Shown here: positions 15,810-22,351 of the stretch, in pieces
How positions within the stretch are numbered: position 1 is the first letter of the stretch
Layout: the number at the start of each line of letters is the position of its first letter
IMG/VR virus record: IMGVR_UViG_3300023174_000561
Span: 1-26,981 of that record
Length of the DNA stretch: 26,981 nucleotides
Strand: one strand, 5' to 3'
Origin: a virus
Translations under genes and position numbers: made by a program
The notes under the pieces: generated by a model
Seen by the model: only the letters and a program-made list of their open reading frames with translations
Told to the model about the DNA's origin: nothing
The model's database searches: none

Positions 15810-15834
15810 CAGTTTTATAAAAAATAATTATATT
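15806..15834 (+). promoter_or_regulatory. Consensus-like sigma70-type promoter
   Basis: TTGACA (15806-15811), a 17-base spacer and TATATT (15829-15834) make the best host-type promoter in the window. It ends 2 bases before the ATG at 15837, so the start site would fall within the first codons. The in-frame ATG at 15846 then becomes a possible real start. Confidence 0.5.
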
Positions 15835-15836
15835 GT

Positions 15837-16139
15837 ATGTCTAATATGACAAAAGAAAAAACCTTCAAAAAACAAATAAATAATCTCAAATGGTGGGAAA
15901 ATGCTAATAAAAAAACCGAAGAGTTATCTAGATGGATTGCATTATACGAAGCTGTAAATCTTATTGCTGATAAAGCAGAAGAACTAGGAAAAGATTTTAG
16001 TGATATTCAAATAAACCCATTAAAGGTTAAAGATTACATGGAATCTACGGTAGATATATACCATAAAAAACTATTAAATCAAATCTATGGTATTAACGTG
16101 GTTTATACAGAACCATCAGAAAATTTTGATGGTATTTAA
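15837..16139 (+). CDS. Hypothetical 100-residue protein
   Basis: The N-terminus is basic (KEKTFKKQINNLKWW). A helical region follows (ELSRWIALYEAVNLIADKAE) and then DIYHKKLLNQIYG. It has no Cys cluster and no membrane segment. No family is recognised. An in-frame ATG at 15846 (MTKEKTF) is an alternative start favoured by the promoter position. The 3' end overlaps the end of the convergent gp14-like gene by 4 bases. Confidence 0.65.
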   Translation: MSNMTKEKTFKKQINNLKWWENANKKTEELSRWIALYEAVNLIADKAEELGKDFSDIQINPLKVKDYMESTVDIYHKKLLNQIYGINVVYTEPSENFDGI

Positions 16140-16768
16140 TATTCACCGTAAACATCGGTATTATCGCAAGGGTTTTCTAGATCATAATTAAAATTATCCG
16201 TCTTAGAAACTTCTTCGATTTTATCATTATCATCAATAGGATTATTACCATCACCAGACCCGAATGAGTTTGTTTCAAAGCTAAAATCAACTCTCTTAGC
16301 CTTAAAAAACCAAACGTAATGACCGCCTAAAGCATTGATTTCAAATTCATCACGCACCTCGGTTAATTCATAAACGGTAGCTCCTCTTTTTGGAAAATTA
16401 ATTCTATCTGATCCGTACTCTGTAAGTTTTATCAAATCACCCGCCTTTGGTTCAGAGGAAGACCCAAAAAGTATATTAAAATGTACTGGATGTATTACTC
16501 CGTTTAAATCGGCATCAGCAACAATACCAAATTTTGCCAACATAAAAGCATCATTATTTAAAACTAATTGTACCAATAATTTTTTAGAATCAGAATAACC
16601 AGACGATTGATCTTCTCCGTAAAGAGGATTCATATCAGATATTTGAGAAAGATTAGATTTAAATTCAATCTCCTGTCCATATATTTCTATTTGTTCTTTC
16701 CACAAAGAAGAAATATATTCGCGTTCGTTTGAATTTTGCTCTTTATTTAAATATCTGAGAGTTTCCAT
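16136..16768 (-). CDS. 14: Neck / head completion protein, gp14-like
   Basis: The product has 210 residues; T4 gp14 has 256. The order of elements agrees with T4 gp14. First comes IYGQEIEF and NPLYGEDQ, matching the gp14 GED region. Then LAKFGIVADAD and FNILFGSSSEPKAGDLIKL correspond to the gp14 FGMQV..., then PKEGDLIYF. Last come a strand with YELTEV and the closing HYVWFFKAKRV. The C-terminal 45 residues are acidic and Asn-rich. The protein would join the head vertex to the tail. It follows the 327-residue unknown gene by 5 bases. Confidence 0.65.
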   Translation of the reverse strand: METLRYLNKEQNSNEREYISSLWKEQIEIYGQEIEFKSNLSQISDMNPLYGEDQSSGYSDSKKLLVQLVLNNDAFMLAKFGIVADADLNGVIHPVHFNILFGSSSEPKAGDLIKLTEYGSDRINFPKRGATVYELTEVRDEFEINALGGHYVWFFKAKRVDFSFETNSFGSGDGNNPIDDNDKIEEVSKTDNFNYDLENPCDNTDVYGEY

Positions 16769-16773
16769 TTATT

Positions 16774-17757
16774 TTATTGATGACTTAATTTCCATCCACC
16801 ATTGTTTAAAGGTGTCAGTATCATACCAGTCTTACCTTTAGGACTTTTAACACGTCTATCGTTCCAGTCTATAGGTTCGGGTAAAAAACTATCTATTTCT
16901 TTCATGTCTTTGGGTGTTAATATAACCGGACTTTCTTCGGCTCTATTCATCACATCAGCCTCATACGGATTTTGTTTTTGACTTTGAACTTTTGTGGTCA
17001 TAGATAAATTGTTTCGGTTTTCTTGGTTTGTTCCTACCGTTCTGGAAAGACTTTGAGCATGTGGTTTTTTGTGAGCACTATTATATTTTAAAATTTCGGT
17101 ATTTTCTCTGATACCGTAAACTGGATTGAATGTGTCCTTTATTTCTTTGAATGCTTTTAAAATAGCTTTTTTATCCCAAGGTTTTATTGATCTTTGAAAA
17201 TCTTTATAGTCTGGTTTATATGCAGCACCGCCAAAAATTTCAAATTTTAAATTCTGATCATCATTCCACCAACCAGAACGAACACCCTTGTCGAAAAGAA
17301 AATCTTTATATAAATCAAAAGCAAATTTAATTATAAATTTATTATATCCCTTTTCCCTTTGATTGGTTAGATCTATTAAAAATTGTTTTTGGTTTACATC
17401 AGGAGCAGATTTCTTTTTTAATTTTGAGGATTTAGGAGCTTCGCCAGATTTTCCCAAAATAGGATCGACCAATTTTTTTATGTCTTTATATACTGTTGCG
17501 ATATCAGCATTCCAATTTACAGCACTAGTATTAGCTTCTTCTTCGGTTTTTTTAGCTGCTAGATATTCATAAAATTTAGAATCTGGTTGTGTGATGTTTC
17601 GGTTATTAAAATAAAGCCCGAATGCTGTTTCTATAACATCCATATTTTTATATTTTTCATAAATAATAACCAAGGCTCTTATTATTTGACCCCATAAATC
17701 ACTAGCTAATTTTGCTTCTTCTAAACAACTTTCTAATATAACCTTTAGATCCATCAT
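16774..17757 (-). CDS. Hypothetical protein next to neck gene
   Basis: The product has 327 residues. It starts MMDLKVILESCLEEAKLASD; the second Met is an equal candidate. The first half is helical (LWGQIIRALVIIYEKY and KFIIKFAFDLYKDFLF). A basic region follows, and the C-terminal part is Asn/Gln/Ser-rich, ending in GMILTPLNNGGWKLSHQ. The position before the gp14-like gene is that of gp13 in T4, but I see no similarity to gp13. A structural or assembly role is inferred from context only. Confidence 0.7.
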   Translation of the reverse strand: MMDLKVILESCLEEAKLASDLWGQIIRALVIIYEKYKNMDVIETAFGLYFNNRNITQPDSKFYEYLAAKKTEEEANTSAVNWNADIATVYKDIKKLVDPILGKSGEAPKSSKLKKKSAPDVNQKQFLIDLTNQREKGYNKFIIKFAFDLYKDFLFDKGVRSGWWNDDQNLKFEIFGGAAYKPDYKDFQRSIKPWDKKAILKAFKEIKDTFNPVYGIRENTEILKYNSAHKKPHAQSLSRTVGTNQENRNNLSMTTKVQSQKQNPYEADVMNRAEESPVILTPKDMKEIDSFLPEPIDWNDRRVKSPKGKTGMILTPLNNGGWKLSHQ

Positions 17758-17769
17758 AATTTTATAGAA

Positions 17770-17776
17770 TTACTTA
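17770..17776 (-). promoter_or_regulatory. TAAGTAA box before the neck operon
   Basis: TAAGTAA ends 12 bases before the ATG at 17757, immediately downstream of a hairpin terminator. The terminator followed by the box separates this operon from the acidic-protein gene. Confidence 0.5.
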
Positions 17777-17782
17777 CCAATA

Positions 17783-17816
17783 AAAAAGGGTAACTCTATT
17801 AAAAGTTACCCTTTTT
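17783..17816. terminator. Rho-independent terminator, works on both strands
   Basis: A 13-bp perfect stem (17783-17795 with 17804-17816, core GGGTAACT/AGTTACCC) has an 8-base loop and A/T tracts at both ends. On the minus strand it follows the stop of the acidic-protein gene by about 20 bases. Confidence 0.85.
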
Positions 17817-17836
17817 ATTTTTGTTTTTAATATTTT

Positions 17837-18886
17837 TTATTGTTCGAATAAACTTTTACCAGCTTTAACCGCACCAGAAACAGTGTGGCTACTTGCTTTG
17901 GTTAGGTTATGTCCAGCAGTAGGGGAAAGCTTTTTCAACATACCGTCAAAACCTGATCCGGTTGATGGTGTTTGAGCTTTTCCTTTTGTTGCTTTTGGGT
18001 TATTTTCAGAAACTTCGGCCTTTTTATTTTGAAGCTTTTTGATGTTACCGGAAAAAGGTTTGAGGTTTACGCCTTTTTTTAAACCTTTAACTTTTACAGA
18101 CTCCTCAAATCCTTCACTTTTTTTATCATACTTGGAGGCTTTTTTGAGTTTATCGGTTTTTGCTTTTTTTGTGGCTAATTTACCTTTACGATTTTCTCTT
18201 TGATCTTTACGAGCAGATGCTTCTTTCCAAGATTCTTCTTTGACTACATCTTCTTCGCCTTCTTCATCTTCGGATTCGCCTTCTTCATCTTCGGATTCTT
18301 CTTCACCTTCTTCTGTATCTTCCATGTCTTCGATGTCGTCTACTTCTTCTTCGTCATCATCGCTTACGATTTTTTCGAGTTCAGAAAGAACATCTCTCAA
18401 TTGTCCTAAAACTTCTTTAAGATCTACTTCCCCACCCATTTCACTTTCTTCATCACCAAATTCGCCTTCTTCGTCCATATCGGATTCTTCGTCAGAAAGG
18501 TCATCAAAATTAGAATCCATATCACCAAGATCACCAAGATCATCAGATTCTAAATCCATAGATGGTTCTAGTTCATTATCTTCTTCGGTAGAAAAATTAA
18601 AATTATTTTCACCAAGAATTTTACTGTAAAGAACATCAAAGGGATTATTGAAGCTATCTTTTAATTCTTTTGTTGATTTTTTTGTATCGGTATCATCATC
18701 GGAACCATATTCACATTCTTCCGGATTTTTCAATTCAACGTTTTCGTCAGCATCGTTACCTTCTTTAAAATCACCAAATGCTGTTTTATTTGATGGTTTA
18801 ACGGTTCCTTTAACTTCGTGACTAGGAACTTCGGTTTTTCCTTCATTGAGGACTTGTATGTATGAGTTAATCAATTCGTCTTGCAT
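17837..18886 (-). CDS. Very acidic low-complexity protein, scaffold- or core-like
   Basis: The product has 349 residues. Residues about 100-215 are dominated by Asp/Glu/Ser (for example GESEDEEGESEDEEGE). This acidic block is interrupted by a short helix (LKEVLGQLRDVLSELEKIV). The following part (about 220-349) is Lys-rich, so the protein is strongly bipolar in charge. The N-terminus MQDELINSYIQVLNEG resembles short leaders in other genes here. Acidic prohead core proteins of T4-like phages are a possible parallel. No enzyme motif is visible. It ends in the terminator at 17783-17816. Confidence 0.7.
   Translation of the reverse strand: MQDELINSYIQVLNEGKTEVPSHEVKGTVKPSNKTAFGDFKEGNDADENVELKNPEECEYGSDDDTDTKKSTKELKDSFNNPFDVLYSKILGENNFNFSTEEDNELEPSMDLESDDLGDLGDMDSNFDDLSDEESDMDEEGEFGDEESEMGGEVDLKEVLGQLRDVLSELEKIVSDDDEEEVDDIEDMEDTEEGEEESEDEEGESEDEEGEEDVVKEESWKEASARKDQRENRKGKLATKKAKTDKLKKASKYDKKSEGFEESVKVKGLKKGVNLKPFSGNIKKLQNKKAEVSENNPKATKGKAQTPSTGSGFDGMLKKLSPTAGHNLTKASSHTVSGAVKAGKSLFEQ
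18257..18298 (-). repeat. Two exact 21-bp tandem repeats in the acidic tract
   Basis: The 21-base unit (18257-18277) is repeated at 18278-18298. It encodes two ESEDEEG units on the minus strand and is a likely slippage site. Confidence 0.9.
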
Positions 18887-18897
18887 AATTGTTACAA

Positions 18898-18904
18898 GTA
18901 CTTA
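18898..18904 (-). promoter_or_regulatory. TAAGTAC box before the acidic protein gene
   Basis: TAAGTAC ends 11 bases before the ATG at 18886, in the 29-base gap after the nuclease gene. Confidence 0.4.
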
Positions 18905-18915
18905 CCATAGTTTAA

Positions 18916-19746
18916 TTACATTTCAATATTTTTTTCTTCTATTTCTAGAATTAATTCGGCTTCTTTTCTAAAATCGGGAACTAATATTTTTTCATATCCT
19001 TCACCAGAAAACCATAATATATAAGAATCTCCTATTTTAAATGGAGTATTTCTTTCTAAGATTAATTTATATAGCCATATCTGTAAACCATACTTATTAT
19101 ATTCACAATCTTCAATATAATTAAAAGGTTTAAGAAGTTTATTACCGTATTTGCTAGTTCTATTAATTTTTTTATTTGTCTTATAATCAAAAATTACCAA
19201 TTCATTTAATTTTTTATTAAAAGAAAGATTGTCCATTGTTCCGACTAATTTAGTTTTAAAATCACCCACAACAAATTCTGATTTAATTAAATGATGATCT
19301 TCTTTATACCATTCAAAAAATTTTAAAAAGTTTTTGAGCATCTTGGCTATGTCTTCATAATATTTTTTAATACATCCATCAGTATAGAAATTAGGACGAG
19401 ATTTAAAAAAAGTCTCTATGGCTTCTCTATCTATAGTATACTTTTTTCGCATCAAATAATTCTCAACATATAAATGAAATTCGGTTCCTTTGTGATTAGC
19501 ATAGTCTCTTTCAAAACTCCACTTTTCTATTACATCATCTACGGTTATTCCTTCTCTTTTAGAAATTGCGGTGGCTATTTGTTTTTCTGGAAATTCTTTT
19601 TGATATTTATGAAGTAACCTAGTAACCGAATACTTCGCAGGTTCTCCGTTTATCTTATAACTATGATCTTTTTCAGAAAATTGAATATCTTTAAAGGGTG
19701 TCTCTAAATCTATTAGGGACGTAAAATCGGGATTAAACTTTTCCAT
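18916..19746 (-). CDS. PD-(D/E)XK nuclease of RecB/Cas4-like type
   Basis: The product has 276 residues with the RecB-family motifs in order. GTEFHLYVE (87-95) gives the motif I His/Glu. Glu157 and LVGTMD with Asp172 follow. IFDYKT (185-190) gives Asp187 and Lys189, and YGLQIWLYK (219-227) gives the Gln motif. No iron-sulfur Cys cluster is visible, so it is not a typical Cas4. Such phage nucleases act in DNA recombination, repair or host DNA breakdown. Its ATG shares a base with the stop of the AAA+ gene (TAATG), so the two proteins are probably made together and may act together. Confidence 0.85.
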   Translation of the reverse strand: MEKFNPDFTSLIDLETPFKDIQFSEKDHSYKINGEPAKYSVTRLLHKYQKEFPEKQIATAISKREGITVDDVIEKWSFERDYANHKGTEFHLYVENYLMRKKYTIDREAIETFFKSRPNFYTDGCIKKYYEDIAKMLKNFLKFFEWYKEDHHLIKSEFVVGDFKTKLVGTMDNLSFNKKLNELVIFDYKTNKKINRTSKYGNKLLKPFNYIEDCEYNKYGLQIWLYKLILERNTPFKIGDSYILWFSGEGYEKILVPDFRKEAELILEIEEKNIEM

Positions 19747-20924
19747 TAAAATCCGATCTTTTTTTCTTGCACTTCTTCTTTATAAAATTTAACTTCACTC
19801 TCCAAATTATATATATCAGCAAGAGCCATCGATGATTTGATTTTTTCTTCTACCAATTTTTCCGGATAATCTAAACTTAATGCTAATAATTTTGAATCTT
19901 CTTTAGACAGATGATCAAATTTATATTCCACCTTTAACCTTCCCTTTCGTTTTAAAGCCGGATCAATTTCTTTTGTATCGCAATTGTAGGTTATAATCAC
20001 AGCAATATTCAATATATCACTTAATATACCATCCGATAAATTTAATAATGCCGAAACCGAAGAAGTGTCTAAAGAATCACCGTGTCTTTTCATTATCAAC
20101 TTTTCAGCATCTTCAAGAACAATGATCGAATTGGATTTCTGTATTAACATTTGTAAACAAGAAGGATCAGATGTAAATGTTTCAAGCATTGTTGTTGGTA
20201 TATAAATAAAATCTTTTTTGACATGATTAGTCAGATTTTTAATAAATGTGGATTTTCCTGTACCACTAGGACCATGAAACATATAAAGCCCTGAAGTTTC
20301 TTTGCTTAATCTATCTTTAATAGTATCAAACACATCGATAAAATCTTTTCCATAATTCAAACCGATATCTGTATTCTTTTGGGTTTTTATCTTCAATGGT
20401 TCAAAGGCATATTCGCCGTATTGATTCTTAACAAATAAATGAATCTTGGAATCATCGGAAGTATGAATAAATTTTTCAAAATCTTTAATAGGAAAAACCG
20501 AACCAACCGGACCAGAAAAACTTAGATTGTAAATGTTTTTGCTACTATTATTATTTTCAACCGAGGTATCATCCCAAAAATGACTATCCGAATCGTCCTG
20601 ATGTTTTTTGATAATTTTTACAAAAATATCTTTATACTCGAAATAAAAGGTTCCTCCCCTGAAGCCATTAAAATTTTTGGTAATATTCTTTAGTCTACCG
20701 TTACAACTAAAAGAAACCAATTTACCGTTTTTCAACAAAAAATCGAATATTTCCTTTTCAAAAAGATCGTCTGCATAAAAATGAACCGGACATTTTCCAT
20801 AAGTGTGAGATATATAATAATTCACCGGAAAATCGGAAGTATTATTGGTTGTGTACATACTCAATCCTTTGGAAAATGTATATACGTCATTATCGTTTAG
20901 TTTTTTATTCATTTCAACTTTCAT
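19746..20924 (-). CDS. AAA+ ATPase (BCS1-like core)
   Basis: The product has 392 residues from the ATG at 20924. An N-terminal region of about 200 residues, unlike anything I know, is followed by an AAA+ module. This shows Walker A GPSGTGKS (218-225), Walker B IIVLEDAEKL with Asp272, sensor 1 IITYNC and a candidate arginine finger in LKRKGRLKVEY. The frame is open 30 codons upstream to 21014, but that part overlaps the divergent plus-strand gene. A TTGACA-type promoter ends at this start, which makes the in-frame ATG at 20912 another candidate. Coupling to the nuclease suggests a DNA remodelling pair. The substrate is unknown. Confidence 0.85.
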   Translation of the reverse strand: MKVEMNKKLNDNDVYTFSKGLSMYTTNNTSDFPVNYYISHTYGKCPVHFYADDLFEKEIFDFLLKNGKLVSFSCNGRLKNITKNFNGFRGGTFYFEYKDIFVKIIKKHQDDSDSHFWDDTSVENNNSSKNIYNLSFSGPVGSVFPIKDFEKFIHTSDDSKIHLFVKNQYGEYAFEPLKIKTQKNTDIGLNYGKDFIDVFDTIKDRLSKETSGLYMFHGPSGTGKSTFIKNLTNHVKKDFIYIPTTMLETFTSDPSCLQMLIQKSNSIIVLEDAEKLIMKRHGDSLDTSSVSALLNLSDGILSDILNIAVIITYNCDTKEIDPALKRKGRLKVEYKFDHLSKEDSKLLALSLDYPEKLVEEKIKSSMALADIYNLESEVKFYKEEVQEKKIGF

Positions 20925-20950
20925 AATATCAGTTTTTATTTTTTTGTCAA
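20923..20950 (-). promoter_or_regulatory. Sigma70-type promoter for the AAA+/nuclease pair
   Basis: On the minus strand TTGACA (20945-20950), a 16-base spacer and TATTAT (20923-20928) overlap the first ATG. The expected start site falls near the in-frame ATG at 20912. This suggests host-polymerase expression early in infection. Confidence 0.45.
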
Positions 20951-20954
20951 ACCA

Positions 20955-20961
20955 TAAGTAT
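20955..20961 (+). promoter_or_regulatory. TAAGTAT box before the HExxH gene
   Basis: TAAGTAT ends 12 bases before the ATG at 20974. It lies in the same 49-base divergent gap as the TTGACA-type promoter of the opposite strand. Confidence 0.4.
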
Positions 20962-20973
20962 ATATAGTAATAA

Positions 20974-21330
20974 ATGAAACATCTGGATAAAGAAAATTGT
21001 GAAAAACTGATCAATGAATGTATAGATCTTGTAAAAAAAAAGAATTCAGATTTTTTTGTTTTAAAAAAATTAAAAGGGGTGATGGGTTTCTGTTATTGGG
21101 ATTGGATAGAGCTTGATCCACGTAAAGATTTTTTACCGACAGCAATACACGAATGTTTGCATTTTTTGCATCCCGATTGGTCCGAAACGATGATACGATA
21201 TGCCGAATCCAGAATAATGAATCAGGTCGAATTTTTTAAGTTGATGGAATTTATAAGTATTTTATCTTCAAAATTATATAAAAAAGAAAAAAACAAAAAA
21301 TTTAATCCTAAAAATAAAAATAAAAAATAG
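20974..21330 (+). CDS. Small HExxH putative metalloprotease-like protein
   Basis: The product has 118 residues. AIHECLHFLHPDWSE (57-71) holds an HExxH zinc motif (His59, Glu60, His63), with His66 and Glu71 or Glu78 as possible third ligands. The preceding strand (WIELDPRK) is the edge strand usual before such a helix. The C-terminus is Lys/Asn-rich and disordered. Small HExxH proteins of this layout occur in phages, but I do not know the substrate. It lies 43 bases before nrdB. A structural zinc protein without protease activity is possible. Confidence 0.7.
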   Translation: MKHLDKENCEKLINECIDLVKKKNSDFFVLKKLKGVMGFCYWDWIELDPRKDFLPTAIHECLHFLHPDWSETMIRYAESRIMNQVEFFKLMEFISILSSKLYKKEKNKKFNPKNKNKK

Positions 21331-21353
21331 TTTGAAGGTCTGTTAAAAATATG

Positions 21354-21360
21354 TAAGTAT
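21354..21360 (+). promoter_or_regulatory. TAAGTAT box before nrdB
   Basis: TAAGTAT ends 13 bases before the ATG at 21374. A weak TTGAAG lies 16 bases further upstream (21332-21337), so this may instead act as the -10 of a hybrid promoter for nrdB-nrdA. Confidence 0.4.
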
Positions 21361-21373
21361 AGAAACAACACAT

Positions 21374-22345
21374 ATGATCTTCGAAGAACAAATATCGCGC
21401 AAACCGAACAACTATCCTTGGACCGAAAAATTTATTGAATCTATGCACAATGGATTTTGGACCGATAAAGAATTTTCATTTAAGTCTGATGTTCAACAAT
21501 TTAAAGTTAGTTTAACAGACCAAGAACGAGAAATAATCATACGAACATTATCGGCAATCGGACAAATTGAAATTGCTGTAAAATCTTTCTGGTCAAAGCT
21601 TGGTGAGAATCTTCCACACCCATCACTACAAGACTTGGGGTACGTTATGGCTAATACCGAAGTTATCCATAATAACGCATACGAACGTCTCATTTCTATT
21701 CTTGGGTTAGAAGATATTTTTGAAGAAAATTTAAAACTTGATTGGATTCAAGGTAGAGTCAAATATCTTAAAAAATATACACATCGCTATTATAAGGACT
21801 CAAAAAAGCAATATGTTTATGCATTGACTCTTTTTACTTTATTTGTTGAAAATGTTTCTCTGTTTTCTCAATTCTATGTAATCAATTGGTTTGCTCGTTT
21901 TAAAAATGTTCTTAAAGATACCGATCAACAAGTAAAATATACACGAAACGAAGAAAATATTCATGGTATGGTGGGTGCTCAAATCATCAATACCATCAGA
22001 GAAGAATATCCAGAATTATTTGATGATGAATTTGTAAACAAAATTATTGCAGAAGCCAAAGAAGCATATGAAGCAGAAGCAAAAATTATTGATTGGATGA
22101 TAAATGGAATTAAACAGGATGGTCTTAGTGCTGTTATTCTTAAAGAATTTGTTAAGAATAGAATCAACGAATCTCTTAAAATGATTGGGTTTCCTGCTGC
22201 ATTTGAGATTGACAAAGATATTATATCTTCTACAATGTGGTTTCAGGAGGAATTATTAGGCAACAACATGACTGACTTTTTCCACTCCAAAGACACTGGT
22301 TATTCTAAAAAATCTCAGTGTTTTGATGAATCTGAATTATTTTAA
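21374..22345 (+). CDS. nrdB: Ribonucleotide reductase class I small subunit (NrdB)
   Basis: The product has 323 residues, within the usual length range. Candidate diiron ligands are Glu66 (IGQIEIAVK), Glu96 and His99 (TEVIH), Glu159 (LFVENVSLF), and Glu194 and His197 (EENIH). The radical tyrosine fits Tyr103 in the ExxHxxxY pattern. The first ligand is Glu where E. coli has Asp. The protein makes the tyrosyl radical used by NrdA to convert ribonucleotides to deoxyribonucleotides for phage DNA synthesis. nrdA follows after 6 bases. No intein is present here. Confidence 0.95.
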   Translation: MIFEEQISRKPNNYPWTEKFIESMHNGFWTDKEFSFKSDVQQFKVSLTDQEREIIIRTLSAIGQIEIAVKSFWSKLGENLPHPSLQDLGYVMANTEVIHNNAYERLISILGLEDIFEENLKLDWIQGRVKYLKKYTHRYYKDSKKQYVYALTLFTLFVENVSLFSQFYVINWFARFKNVLKDTDQQVKYTRNEENIHGMVGAQIINTIREEYPELFDDEFVNKIIAEAKEAYEAEAKIIDWMINGIKQDGLSAVILKEFVKNRINESLKMIGFPAAFEIDKDIISSTMWFQEELLGNNMTDFFHSKDTGYSKKSQCFDESELF

Positions 22346-22351
22346 TTTTAT

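Noticed and set aside
16120-16145. Terminator between the convergent genes ending at 16139 and 16136
   Set aside because: The genes overlap by 4 bases and I see no stable hairpin with a T tract there.
18249-18310. CRISPR-like repeat cluster
   Set aside because: The repeats are in-frame codons for Glu/Asp/Ser with no spacers.
18240-18629. 129-residue Ser-rich plus-strand open frame
   Set aside because: It is the reverse reading of the Asp/Glu codon tract of the acidic protein.
20925-21014. Longer N-terminus of the AAA+ protein from an ATG at 21014
   Set aside because: It would overlap the divergent HExxH gene, runs through a promoter-rich gap, and has a composition unlike the rest of the protein. 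The ATG at 20924 or 20912 fits better.
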